A stretch of DNA of 40,150 nt, taken from an uncultured Woeseia sp. (GTDB taxonomy: Bacteria; Pseudomonadota; Gammaproteobacteria; Steroidobacterales; Woeseiaceae). Both the position numbers and the translations under genes were made by a program. The stretch lies in the NCBI GenBank assembly GCA_937925605.1, contig CALALV010000098.1, forward strand, positions 1 through 40,150, given 5' to 3'. Of the stretch, positions 1 through 7,074 are shown in pieces; position 1 is the first letter of the stretch, and each line of letters opens with the position of its first letter. The notes under the pieces were generated by a model. The model did not search any database, was not told where the DNA came from, and worked only from the letters and a program-made list of their open reading frames with translations.

Positions 1-904
1 CGAATTTTACCGAGGAAGCGGCCCGGCGGTTGATCAGCATCGCGTCGAGCGGGCGAAATGCGTAGCCGGGGCGGATGACCAGACCGGTCTCGCCGGCACG
101 GGCCGCGAGCGTGCCATCGCGGCTGGCCCACTCGAGCGCGCGCACCGAGGTCGTGCCGACGGCGACGACCCGGCCGCCGCGCGCGCGCGCCGCGGCCACG
201 GCCGCGACGACGTCGTCACCGACGACGACTCTTTCACTGTGCAGCCGGTTATCCTCGACTTTTTCCGCGCGCAGGTTCTGGAAGGTGCCGGCGCCGACGT
301 GCAGCGTCAGGAACGCGCGCTCGATCCCGCGCGCGGCCAACTCGTCGAGCAGCGCCTCGTCGAAGTGCAGGCCGGCCGTCGGCGCCGCGACGGCGCCGGG
401 TTCGCGCGCGTAGACCGTCTGGTAGCGTTCCGCGTCGGCCGGTTCGGCGGCGCGTTCGAGGTACGGCGGCAGCGGCACCTCGCCGTGCGCCGCAAGCCAG
501 GCGGCGAGCGGCCGGTCGAATAGCAGCCGGAACAGCTCGCCCTCGCGCTCGCCGACGACCGCGCTGGCGCCGCCGTCGAACGCGATGAGCGCGCCGGGCT
601 TCGGCGTCTTGCTCGCGCGCAGGTGGACGAGCGCCGCGTTGTCCGCCTCGATGCGCTCGATCAGCGCCTCGACGCGCCCGCCGGTCGTCTTCTGCCCCTG
701 GAGCCGGGCGCGCACGACGCGCGTGTCGTTGAACACCAGCAGGTCGCCCGGCGCGAGCAGCCCCGGCAGCTCGGCAAACGCGTGATCGGCGAGACCCTCA
801 GTCCGCGGGTCGACCCGCAGGAGCCGACTGCCGCGTCGCTCCGCGGCCGGGTAGCGTGCGATCAGTTCGTCGGGCAATTCGTAGTCGAAGTCGCTGAGCT
901 GCAT
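1..904 (-). CDS. queA: QueA, tRNA ribosyltransferase-isomerase (3' end cut by window)
   Basis: QueA transfers and isomerises the ribosyl moiety of S-adenosylmethionine onto preQ1 at the wobble base of tRNA, giving epoxyqueuosine; it acts in the cytoplasm. The reading frame is open from the ATG at 904 to the window edge, 301 codons of a protein usually near 345. The N-terminus (MQLSDFDYELPDELIARYPA), a FNDTRVVRARL stretch, APTAGLHF, TLHVGAGTFQ and VGTTSVRALE are all typical of the family. The gene is transcribed away from the sigma/PDZ cassette, with 42 bases between it and the next stop. The last roughly 13 residues before the edge read LINRRAASSVKF, where QueA proteins normally have a TNFHLP-type motif. 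That motif is not visible in any frame here, so the extreme end may be divergent or misassembled. The identity of the main body is secure. Confidence 0.96.
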   Translation of the reverse strand, partial: MQLSDFDYELPDELIARYPAAERRGSRLLRVDPRTEGLADHAFAELPGLLAPGDLLVFNDTRVVRARLQGQKTTGGRVEALIERIEADNAALVHLRASKTPKPGALIAFDGGASAVVGEREGELFRLLFDRPLAAWLAAHGEVPLPPYLERAAEPADAERYQTVYAREPGAVAAPTAGLHFDEALLDELAARGIERAFLTLHVGAGTFQNLRAEKVEDNRLHSERVVVGDDVVAAVAAARARGGRVVAVGTTSVRALEWASRDGTLAARAGETGLVIRPGYAFRPLDAMLINRRAASSVKF

Positions 905-946
905 GGGCGCGTAATGTAGCAGACGCCCCCCCTGCAGCCGGCGCGC

Positions 947-2038
947 TCAGCGCGGAGCGGGTCGCGCGCGCAGGTCGAGCACGGCGGCCGGCGCGATCGC
1001 CGGCAGCGGCGCGGCCCCGGGCAATGCGCTGCGGCGGTTGTCCGGCATGCGCACGGACAGCGTGCGCCGGCGCTGGTCGCGCATGATCTCGATTTTCAGT
1101 TCCTCGCCCGGCTCGTAGGAGGCGAGGATGCGGACCGCGTGCGACACCGACTCCGGCTCGCGGCCGTCGATGGCGCGGATGACGTCGCCGTCCTCCAGTT
1201 CCAGTGCCTCGTCGGACGGCGCGCGCACGACCAGCAAGCCCTCTTCGGTGCCGAAGTAGCGGCCGAGCCGCGGCGTCAGCGGCACCATCTCCATGTCGTT
1301 CCAGCCCGAATCGCCGCGCCAGACGAAGAACTCGTCGACCCTCGGCGCGAGCGTCGCGCCGGGCGCGAGCGGCGCACCGGGCGCCAGCGGCGCGCTGCGC
1401 GGCAGCGCGAAGCGGAAACTCTGCGCGAGCGACAGCCGCGGCGTCAGTTCGACGCTGCCCGAGCCGTCGGCGCGCAGGTAGTCGATCTCGAGTACGTCGC
1501 CCTCCTCGACGCCGTCCATGAACTCGAGCAGCTTGCGATTGGCCGCGGCACTGCTGTCGGCCGCGAGCGATACGTCGTCGATGGCCGTCAGGACGTCACC
1601 GGCGCGCAGACCGGCCTCGAAGGCGGCGCCGCCGGGCGTGACGCCGCGGACCACCACGCCCTCGACCGGGCCGTCGCCGGCGTCGCCGTCGAGCGTGATC
1701 CCGAGCATCGGCCGGCCGCTGAACGCGAAGGCCAGCTCGCGCTCTGCCATGACCGGCAGGCGCCGGGTGCTGAGCTCCGCAATCTGCCGGGCGGCCTCTT
1801 CGAGACGGCGCTCCGCCGCGCGCAATTCCTCCTCGGCGGTCAGGGACTCGCGCTCCGCGGCCACGCGCTGTTCGTCGGCGCGCCGCCGCTCCTGGTCCGC
1901 GGCGCGCCGCGCTTCCTCGGCGAGCTCGCGCTCGGCCTCGCGCTGGTCGCGCAGGCTGTCGTCGGTGCCCTGGGCCGCGACCGCGCCGGCTGCCAGCGCC
2001 GTGAGCGCGAGCAAAGTGCAGGTAATCGGGTGTTTCAT
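947..2038 (-). CDS. Exported twin-PDZ protein with N-terminal coiled coil
   Basis: The product is 363 residues. Residues 1-22 form a signal peptide ending in AVA-A, so the protein is likely periplasmic. Residues about 26-93 are almost entirely Glu, Arg, Ala and Gln and should form a long coiled coil. A first PDZ-like domain spans roughly 110-200 (MLGITL, GGAAFEAGLRAGDVLTAID). A low-complexity LAPGA repeat follows at 215-233. A second PDZ-like domain spans about 257-332 (GLLVV, LEDGDVIRAIDG). There is no protease domain and no Ser-His-Asp motif, so it looks like a binding or adaptor protein, not a DegS or DegP enzyme. It lies 69 bases downstream of an anti-sigma-like gene and the ECF sigma gene on the same strand, suggesting a role in sensing envelope state. 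That role is inference from position; the domain calls are seen in the sequence. Confidence 0.85.
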   Translation of the reverse strand: MKHPITCTLLALTALAAGAVAAQGTDDSLRDQREAERELAEEARRAADQERRRADEQRVAAERESLTAEEELRAAERRLEEAARQIAELSTRRLPVMAERELAFAFSGRPMLGITLDGDAGDGPVEGVVVRGVTPGGAAFEAGLRAGDVLTAIDDVSLAADSSAAANRKLLEFMDGVEEGDVLEIDYLRADGSGSVELTPRLSLAQSFRFALPRSAPLAPGAPLAPGATLAPRVDEFFVWRGDSGWNDMEMVPLTPRLGRYFGTEEGLLVVRAPSDEALELEDGDVIRAIDGREPESVSHAVRILASYEPGEELKIEIMRDQRRRTLSVRMPDNRRSALPGAAPLPAIAPAAVLDLRARPAPR

Positions 2039-2107
2039 TGCTTTCGTCCTCCGGCGGCCCGTGACGACGCTGCGCCGCGGCCGCTCCTGGTTCGTTACTC
2101 GGGTTCG

Positions 2108-2719
2108 TTACATGGAATGGCGCCGCGCCTGTGCGTAGCGCACCTGCACCAGTGAATCCATCAGGCGCACGCGTTCGCGCCAGTACTGTTCCGTCTGCTC
2201 CGCGCTCAGCGCGGCGTCCGGGTCGCTCAGCGCATGGTCGATCGCGGCGATCCGGTCCTCGAGGTCGCCGATCGTCACGGCGGTGCCGGCCCGTACCACG
2301 TTCGGCGCCGCCGGCAGCGCGCGCAGGTCGCGCTCCAGCAGGCGCGAACGCACCTGCAGCGCCTCGAGTGCCGTCCTGTTGCCGGCGTCGCCCTGCCAGG
2401 CGGGTTCGGTCGGGAACGGCCCGCCGTCGCCCGGCGGCGCGCCCGGTGGCAGAGCGAATACGGCCAGCAGCACCGCGGCGGCGATGCCGGCACCGGCGGC
2501 GAGCCATGGCCGCAGCACCGGGCCACGGCGCGCCAGGCCTTCCGCGTCGGCCTGCGCGCGGATACGCTGCCAGACCGCGCGCGGCGGCGGCGTGTCCGGC
2601 AGTTCGTGCAGCCACTGCTTGAGCAGGTCGCGCTCGGCGACGTTCAGTCCGCTGTTCATCGGGTCGTCCTGCGCGGGCTCTTCCCGCGCGCTACTGGTGT
2701 TCTCGTCGTCTCGTTTCAT
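2108..2719 (-). CDS. Probable anti-sigma factor, single-pass membrane protein
   Basis: The product is 203 residues starting at the ATG (MKRDDENTSS), 20 bases after the sigma-factor stop codon. An acidic N-terminal part with a predicted helix at about 28-63 (ERDLLKQWLHEL, WQRIRAQADAEG) precedes one hydrophobic segment at 71-90 (PWLAAGAGIAAAVLLAVFAL). A helical, charged C-terminal part lies beyond the membrane. This is the usual layout of anti-sigma factors that hold an ECF sigma through a cytoplasmic N-terminus. There is no cysteine, so no HxxxCxxC zinc anti-sigma motif. The position directly between a sigma factor and an exported PDZ protein is the main support. No specific family was recognised, and it could instead be a small membrane protein of another kind. 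Confidence 0.7.
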   Translation of the reverse strand: MKRDDENTSSAREEPAQDDPMNSGLNVAERDLLKQWLHELPDTPPPRAVWQRIRAQADAEGLARRGPVLRPWLAAGAGIAAAVLLAVFALPPGAPPGDGGPFPTEPAWQGDAGNRTALEALQVRSRLLERDLRALPAAPNVVRAGTAVTIGDLEDRIAAIDHALSDPDAALSAEQTEQYWRERVRLMDSLVQVRYAQARRHSM

Positions 2720-2739
2720 GACTGATTCCCGGCCGCCTT

Positions 2740-3357
2740 TCAGCAGGGTTCCGGCAGCGTGCGGTCCGCCGCTCTGCCCGCGCCCTCTGCGACGCCCTGT
2801 GCCAGCATCGGCCGCAGCCGCTGGTAGGCCCGCGACAGCTGCGACTTGGAAAAACTCTCCGTCTTGCCCATCAGCGCCGCGATCTCGCGGTGCGTGAAGC
2901 CCTCGACGTCGTGCAGCCACACCACCGCGCGGCTGACGTCCGGCAGGTTCGCGAGCGCCGCATCGAGATCGAGCGCATGCTCGGGCTCGGCCGACACGCC
3001 GTGCGTGGCGACGTCGCCCGGCGTCGCGTCCTCCCAGCCGTCCGCGAGGCCCTGGCCGCGTTTCTGCCATGCCGAGCGCAGGAACATCAGCGCCTTGGTC
3101 ACCGCGACCCGCCGGATCCAGCTGCCGAGCGGCGCCTCGCCGCGAAACGAGCCGATGCTGCGCAACACCTCCATGAACGTGTCCTGGGTCAGGTCCTCCG
3201 CCTGCGCCGGCACGCGGGTAAAGCGCAGGCAGACCGAGTACACCGGCGCGGCGAAGGCCCGGTAGATGATCTCGTGGGCGCGCGCGTCGCCGGCGGCGGC
3301 GCGCCGCACGATGGCCGGGTCGATGTCGATGTCCGTAAACCTGCTCATGTCTGCCAT
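2740..3357 (-). CDS. ECF-type RNA polymerase sigma factor
   Basis: The product is 205 residues. Region 2 spans about 18-95 with the conserved AEDLTQDTFMEVL block and the GSWIRRVAVTKAL segment used in promoter opening and -10 recognition. Region 4 spans about 135-182 with the helix-turn-helix VEGFTHREIAALMGKT, which reads the -35 element. The linker between them is short and there is no region 1 or 3, as in ECF (group 4) sigma factors. The usual GTVKSRLSRAR ending of region 4 is altered to SFSKSQLSRAYQRLR. A second possible start lies three codons in (MSRF at 3348). It is the first gene of a three-gene minus-strand run with an anti-sigma-like gene and a PDZ protein. Assignment to ECF is firm; the regulon is unknown. 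Confidence 0.92.
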   Translation of the reverse strand: MADMSRFTDIDIDPAIVRRAAAGDARAHEIIYRAFAAPVYSVCLRFTRVPAQAEDLTQDTFMEVLRSIGSFRGEAPLGSWIRRVAVTKALMFLRSAWQKRGQGLADGWEDATPGDVATHGVSAEPEHALDLDAALANLPDVSRAVVWLHDVEGFTHREIAALMGKTESFSKSQLSRAYQRLRPMLAQGVAEGAGRAADRTLPEPC

Positions 3358-3424
3358 TCTGGATGCGGCAGCGTCCGAAAGCGTCGCAGGCTGCCCGCGG
3401 CTAGCGACGCTCCAGGCAGGTCCC

Positions 3425-3430
3425 TATACT
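3425..3430 (+). promoter_or_regulatory. Likely -10 box of the tRNA-Leu gene
   Basis: TATACT matches five of six bases of the sigma-70 -10 consensus and ends 12 bases before the tRNA 5' end. No good -35 hexamer is seen 16-18 bases upstream. Confidence 0.5.
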
Positions 3431-3442
3431 TGGCGCCTGCCG

Positions 3443-3529
3443 GCCGGGATGGCGGAACTGGTAGACGCGCCGGACTCAAAATCCGGTTCTGGCAACAGAG
3501 TGAGGGTTCGATTCCCTCTCCCGGCACCA
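3443..3529 (+). tRNA. tRNA-Leu (anticodon CAA)
   Basis: The 87-base gene has a seven-pair acceptor stem (GCCGGGA with TCCCGGC) and an encoded CCA tail. The anticodon stem is CCGGA/TCCGG with loop CTCAAAA, giving anticodon CAA at 3477-3479, which reads UUG. It also has a long class II variable arm (TCTG/CAGA stem) and a T arm GAGGG-TTCGATT-CCCTC. The long variable arm and the anticodon together identify leucine. It sits alone between the sigma-factor gene (divergent) and a Nudix gene. Confidence 0.97.
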
Positions 3530-3572
3530 CAGGAAAGTAATCCGCGGCCGGCGGCCGCGCGCACGGGAAGGC

Positions 3573-4103
3573 ATGAACTACTGCACAAGCTGTGGCCAGG
3601 CGGTCACGCAAAAAGTCCCCGATGGTGACAACCGGCGGCGCTGGGTCTGCTCGGCCTGCGACACGGTGCACTACCAGAACCCGCTGGTCGTGGTCGGCTG
3701 CGTGCCCGAGCGGGACGGCCGCGTCCTGCTCTGCAAGCGGGCGATCGAGCCGCGCTACGGCTACTGGACGGTGCCGGCGGGTTTCATGGAGCTCGGCGAG
3801 ACGATGCAGGAGGGTGCGGCGCGCGAGACGCTCGAGGAGGCCTGCGCGGAGGTCACGATCGGGCCGCTGTTCGCAACCGTTGACGTCATCGAGGCGGGCC
3901 AGGTGCACGTATTCTTCAAGGCCAGTCTCCGGGGCGATTTTGCCGCAGGTGCCGAGAGCCTCGAGGTGCGGCTGTTCAGCGAGGCCGAAATTCCCTGGGA
4001 CGAACTCGCGTTTCGCAGCGGCCGCTACGCGCTCGAGCGCTATTTCGACGGCGAGCGCGCAGCCGGCGTGCACGAGCACGCGATTCGCAAGCGCCGCGGC
4101 TGA
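3573..4103 (+). CDS. Nudix hydrolase with N-terminal zinc ribbon
   Basis: The product is 176 residues. Two CxxC pairs (C4/C7 and C26/C29) form a small zinc ribbon, followed by the Nudix fold. The Nudix box begins at G70 (FMELGETMQEGAARETLEEA) and contains the metal-binding R84-E85-x-x-E88-E89. Nudix enzymes cleave nucleoside diphosphates linked to another moiety; this ribbon-plus-Nudix layout is common in proteins annotated as ADP-ribose or NADH pyrophosphatase-like, but the substrate cannot be read from the sequence. The usual Gly near the end of the box is Cys91 here. The gene follows the tRNA by 43 bases and faces dsbC, with 18 bases between their stops. Confidence 0.9.
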   Translation: MNYCTSCGQAVTQKVPDGDNRRRWVCSACDTVHYQNPLVVVGCVPERDGRVLLCKRAIEPRYGYWTVPAGFMELGETMQEGAARETLEEACAEVTIGPLFATVDVIEAGQVHVFFKASLRGDFAAGAESLEVRLFSEAEIPWDELAFRSGRYALERYFDGERAAGVHEHAIRKRRG

Positions 4104-4121
4104 GCCCGCGGGCGCCGGCCC

Positions 4122-4841
4122 CTACTGGGCGTCGAGCGCCGCGGCAAGCCGGTCCGGCGGCAGGTAACCGCTGACCAGCGTACCGTCTTCCAGGATGATT
4201 GCCGGCGTGCCGCGCAGGCCGACGTCCTGGCCCAGCGCATAGTGTTCGCTGACCATGCCCGAATCGCAGCGCCTCGTCTCGAAGGCCTGGTCCTGCTTCG
4301 CGAGGGTCAATGCCTCGGCCCGGTCGTCGGCACACCAGACCTCCTCGGCCTTGGCCCAGGACGGCGAGGTCGGGCCGTTGCGCGGGTACAGCAGGTAGCG
4401 CACCTCGATGCCTTTCTCGAGGTACTGGTCGATCTGCCGGTGCAGGCGGCGGCAGTAACCGCAGTCGATGTCGGTGAAAATCGAGACCTTGTGACGCACG
4501 ACGTCCGGCGCAAAGACGATCGCCTCGTCGTCGCTGATCGACTCCATCATCTCGGTGCGGGCCACGTTGCGCTCCTGCTCGGTCAGGTTCGCCTGGAGAT
4601 CGAGATCGATCAGGTCGCCCTGCAGCAGGTAGCGGCCGTCGGCCGAGACATAGGCGACGATGGCACCCCTGCGGATCGTGTACCAGCCATCGACCGGGCT
4701 CTTGAAAATGTGCTCCGGACGAATTTCCTTGAACTCGGCGGAGACGCGTTCGCGCACGGCTTCGAGTTCCGCATCGTCGGCGTGGACCGCGAGCGGCAGC
4801 GCCGCCAGCGCGGGCAGGAGCAGTTTGTACAGGGTTTGCAT
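4122..4841 (-). CDS. dsbC: Thiol:disulfide interchange protein DsbC
   Basis: DsbC is the periplasmic disulfide isomerase that reshuffles wrong cysteine pairs and is kept reduced by DsbD. The 239-residue product has a signal peptide (cleavage near AVHA-DD, residue 21), an N-terminal dimerisation region and a thioredoxin-like domain. The active site is C127-G-Y-C130, the cis-proline follows Thr in GTP (P213), and a second cysteine pair, C170 and C192, matches the structural disulfide of E. coli DsbC. Length and layout are normal. It lies directly downstream of xerD on the same strand, the same order as xerD-dsbC in E. coli. Confidence 0.95.
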   Translation of the reverse strand: MQTLYKLLLPALAALPLAVHADDAELEAVRERVSAEFKEIRPEHIFKSPVDGWYTIRRGAIVAYVSADGRYLLQGDLIDLDLQANLTEQERNVARTEMMESISDDEAIVFAPDVVRHKVSIFTDIDCGYCRRLHRQIDQYLEKGIEVRYLLYPRNGPTSPSWAKAEEVWCADDRAEALTLAKQDQAFETRRCDSGMVSEHYALGQDVGLRGTPAIILEDGTLVSGYLPPDRLAAALDAQ

Positions 4842-4944
4842 CTGGAGGATCCGCAGTGAATGGCTGGTTCGACCGGCGGCGCCGGTCCCGGTTCCCGGGC
4901 CGCGCCGGCCGCGAGTGTAGCAGAGGCAGCCGGCGGGCGTGGCC

Positions 4945-5919
4945 TCAGCCGCGGGGGTGATGCCGGCCGTGCAGGTCCTTCAGCCGCTCGCGCGCCACGT
5001 GCGTATAGATCTGGGTCGTGGACAGGTCGCTGTGGCCGAGCAGCAGCTGCACCACCCGCAGGTCCGCGCCGCGATTCAGGAGGTGCGTCGCGAACGCGTG
5101 CCGCAGGCTGTGCGGCGACAGCTTCTTGTCGATACCCGCCTTCTCGGCGTAGCGCTTGATAATGTGCCAGAAAGCCTGGCGGGTCATGCGGTCACCGCGC
5201 CGGGTCGGGAACAGGTAGTCGGTCTGCCGCTCGAGCAGGATTTCCATGCGCGGCCCGTCGATGAAGTCGCGCAGCCAGCGCGCAGCCTCGTCGCCGAGCG
5301 GGATCAGGCGCTCGCGGTCGCCCTTGCCGACGATGCGCAGGACGCCCTGGTTGAAGTTGACCTGCGACTGCTTGAGATTGATGAGCTCGGACACCCGCAG
5401 GCCGGTCGCATAGAGGAGCTCGAGCATCGCGCGGTCGCGGTGGCCGAGTGGTTCCTCGGTGTTCGGCGCGTGCAGCAGAGCGTCCACCTCGTCCTCGCTC
5501 AGGGTTTTCGGCAGCGAACGGCCGATGCGCGGCATCTCGATGTCGGCGGTCGGGTCGCTGTCGCGCAGACCCTCGCGCATGATGTAGCGGAAGAAGCGCC
5601 GGAAGCTCGAAAGCTGCCGGGCCGTGGAGCGTGGCTTCGCGCCGCTCTCGACGCGCTGCGCGATGAACTCGAGCAGGTCCGCCTTCTGTGCTTTCTCGAT
5701 CGGGATGTTGCGCTCGGACAGCCCGCGCTCGAGCGTCATCAGGTCGGCGCGGTACGCGCCGAGCGTGTTCGACGACAGGCCCCGCTCCATCCAGATCGCG
5801 TCGAGGAACCGGTCGACGAGCTGCTCGGAACGGGCGTGCGTATCGTCTGCGTTGTTTCTGGACTGCCTGCCTGCCATGTCGTCTGCCGCTGTCGAGAACG
5901 TCCGTTGCCGCCGTGCCAC
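4945..5919 (-). CDS. xerD: Tyrosine recombinase XerD
   Basis: XerD, with XerC, resolves chromosome dimers at dif under FtsK control. The 324-residue product has an N-terminal SAM-like DNA-binding domain (about 30-120) and a catalytic domain with all six expected residues: R175 (ATGLRVSEL), K199 (VGKGDRER), H270 and R273 (SPHSLRHAFATH), H296 (LLGHSDLSTT) and the nucleophile Y305 (QIYTHV). It is about 25 residues longer than typical XerD at the N-terminus, so translation may begin at the internal Met 15 (position 5877). XerD is preferred over XerC because of the dsbC neighbour and the HSDLSTTQIYTHV ending. Confidence 0.93.
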   Translation of the reverse strand: MARRQRTFSTAADDMAGRQSRNNADDTHARSEQLVDRFLDAIWMERGLSSNTLGAYRADLMTLERGLSERNIPIEKAQKADLLEFIAQRVESGAKPRSTARQLSSFRRFFRYIMREGLRDSDPTADIEMPRIGRSLPKTLSEDEVDALLHAPNTEEPLGHRDRAMLELLYATGLRVSELINLKQSQVNFNQGVLRIVGKGDRERLIPLGDEAARWLRDFIDGPRMEILLERQTDYLFPTRRGDRMTRQAFWHIIKRYAEKAGIDKKLSPHSLRHAFATHLLNRGADLRVVQLLLGHSDLSTTQIYTHVARERLKDLHGRHHPRG

Positions 5920-6034
5920 GCTGCCCGGGGACTGCTAGCATACGTTGCGCAGCGGCCCCGGGGCGTCTCTTGAAACATCTGGAAGCAACAGATTTTTCAG
6001 GCAAATGAGTATGATGGCGCGTCTCTCGGGACGG

Positions 6035-6050
6035 CGTGACCGCTGTCACA
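6035..6050. promoter_or_regulatory. CRP-family-like palindrome, site 1
   Basis: CGTGA-CCGCTG-TCACA differs from the CRP consensus TGTGA-N6-TCACA at one position. It is centred at 6042.5, 123 bases upstream of the xerD start and 137 bases upstream of the acyltransferase start. Activity is inferred from sequence only. Confidence 0.5.
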
Positions 6051-6073
6051 GATTAATCACGGCATTAACATAA

Positions 6074-6089
6074 AGTGACGCAGGTCACA
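6074..6089. promoter_or_regulatory. CRP-family-like palindrome, site 2
   Basis: AGTGA-CGCAGG-TCACA again differs from TGTGA-N6-TCACA at one position. It is centred 39 bases from the first site, between divergent xerD and the acyltransferase gene. An AT-richer segment (GATTAATCACGGCATTAACATAA) separates the two. Confidence 0.5.
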
Positions 6090-6161
6090 GTTGCCAGCGT
6101 GCCGGCAAGTCGCCTGCGACCCGGATGTCCGGCCGCTCGCGAGGCCGCGCGAAGCCGCCTG

Positions 6162-6183
6162 GCAGCACATGAGCAGCACATGA
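6162..6183 (+). repeat. 11-bp tandem repeat at the acyltransferase start codon
   Basis: GCAGCACATGA occurs twice in a row (6162-6172 and 6173-6183), placing ATGs at 6169 and 6180 in different frames. The first ATG reads four codons (M-S-S-T) and stops at a TGA that overlaps the second ATG as ATGA. Confidence 0.85.
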
Positions 6184-6944
6184 GCAGCAGCGAAGACGAC
6201 ATCGACGCCGCGCGCACTGCGGCAGCCGGCCCTGGCTGGCTGCCGGGCGTGCTCTACGGCGTCTACGCGTGGCTCGCGTTCATCGTCTGCGCGCTGACCG
6301 CGCTCCTGTGCGCGCTGCTGCTGCCCGGCACCGGCCGGCGCCGGCGCTGGGTCACGCATTGCGCCCGCCTGCCCTTTGCGCTGGCCGGCGTGCGCACCAC
6401 GATTCGCGGGCTCGAGCACCTGCCGGCGGAAGCCTGCGTAGTCGTCGCGAACCACGCGAGCTACCTGGACGGGGTCATCCTGCAGGCTTTCCTGCCACCG
6501 CGCTTTTCCTACGTGATCAAGGGCGAAATGCAGAACGTGCCGCTGGTCGGCGCCCTGCTGAAACGCATCGGGGCGCGTTTCGTCGACCGCAACTCCGCCG
6601 GCGGCAGCGCGCGCGACGCCCGCCTGCTGCTAAAGGCCGCGGATGCCGGCGAATCGCTGGCCTTCTTTCCCGAAGGCACGTTCACCGCGGAAGCGGGGCT
6701 CGCGCCGTTTCGGGCCGGCGCGTTCGCGGCGGCGCAGCGTGCCGGGCTGCCGGTCGTGCCCGTCGTGATCCGTGGCGCGCGCTACATCCTGCCGGCCGGC
6801 CGCGCGCTGCCCCGTCGCGGGCCGCTGGACATCGACATCCTCGAACCGCTGCCGGCCGGCAGCGCAGGCGACAGCCGCGCGCTCGCGCGACTGGTCCGGC
6901 GGCGCATGCTGCCGGTGCTCGGCGAGCCGGATCTCGCCGCCTGA
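6180..6944 (+). CDS. PlsC-family 1-acylglycerol-3-phosphate-type acyltransferase
   Basis: Proteins of this family move an acyl chain to lysophosphatidic acid or a similar lipid acceptor at the inner membrane. From the chosen ATG the product is 254 residues. A membrane segment lies at about 20-50, followed by the acyltransferase domain with the catalytic H92-x4-D97 (NHASYLD) and the FPEGT acceptor motif at 163-167. The frame stays open upstream to a GTG at 6075, but that start lies inside a CRP-like palindrome, so 6180 is preferred. No strong Shine-Dalgarno is visible and a tandem repeat covers the start. It stands alone on the plus strand, so the lipid substrate is not indicated by context. 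Confidence 0.85.
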   Translation: MSSSEDDIDAARTAAAGPGWLPGVLYGVYAWLAFIVCALTALLCALLLPGTGRRRRWVTHCARLPFALAGVRTTIRGLEHLPAEACVVVANHASYLDGVILQAFLPPRFSYVIKGEMQNVPLVGALLKRIGARFVDRNSAGGSARDARLLLKAADAGESLAFFPEGTFTAEAGLAPFRAGAFAAAQRAGLPVVPVVIRGARYILPAGRALPRRGPLDIDILEPLPAGSAGDSRALARLVRRRMLPVLGEPDLAA

Positions 6945-6977
6945 CCCGGCGCCGCGCGCCGCGCTACCGGCCCTGCA

Positions 6978-7001
6978 GTATTGCACCGCCGGTTGCGATA
7001 C
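6978..7001. promoter_or_regulatory. Imperfect palindrome upstream of thiolase
   Basis: Half-sites GTATTGCACCG and CGGTTGCGATAC form an inverted repeat matching at 8 of 12 positions, centred at 6989.5, about 85 bases before the thiolase start. Size and symmetry would suit a dimeric repressor, but no regulator is identified. Confidence 0.3.
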
Positions 7002-7018
7002 GGGAAAGTAGCGGCCCC

Positions 7019-7045
7019 GCGGAGCCGGCCGGCCCGCGGCTCCGC
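7019..7045. other. GC hairpin in the thiolase leader
   Basis: GCGGAGCC at 7019-7026 and GGCTCCGC at 7038-7045 are perfect 8-base inverted arms around an 11-base loop. No T-run follows, so it is not a standard intrinsic terminator. It ends 29 bases before the thiolase ATG. Confidence 0.4.
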
Positions 7046-7074
7046 CAACAGCCAGCCACCAGGTTACGGACACC

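Noticed and set aside
6075..6179. GTG start at 6075 for the acyltransferase
   Set aside because: It falls inside a CRP-like palindrome and adds 35 residues not typical of the family; kept only as an alternative.
7019..7045. Intrinsic terminator after the acyltransferase gene
   Set aside because: The stem is good but no T-run follows on either strand, and it is very near the thiolase start; listed only as a hairpin.
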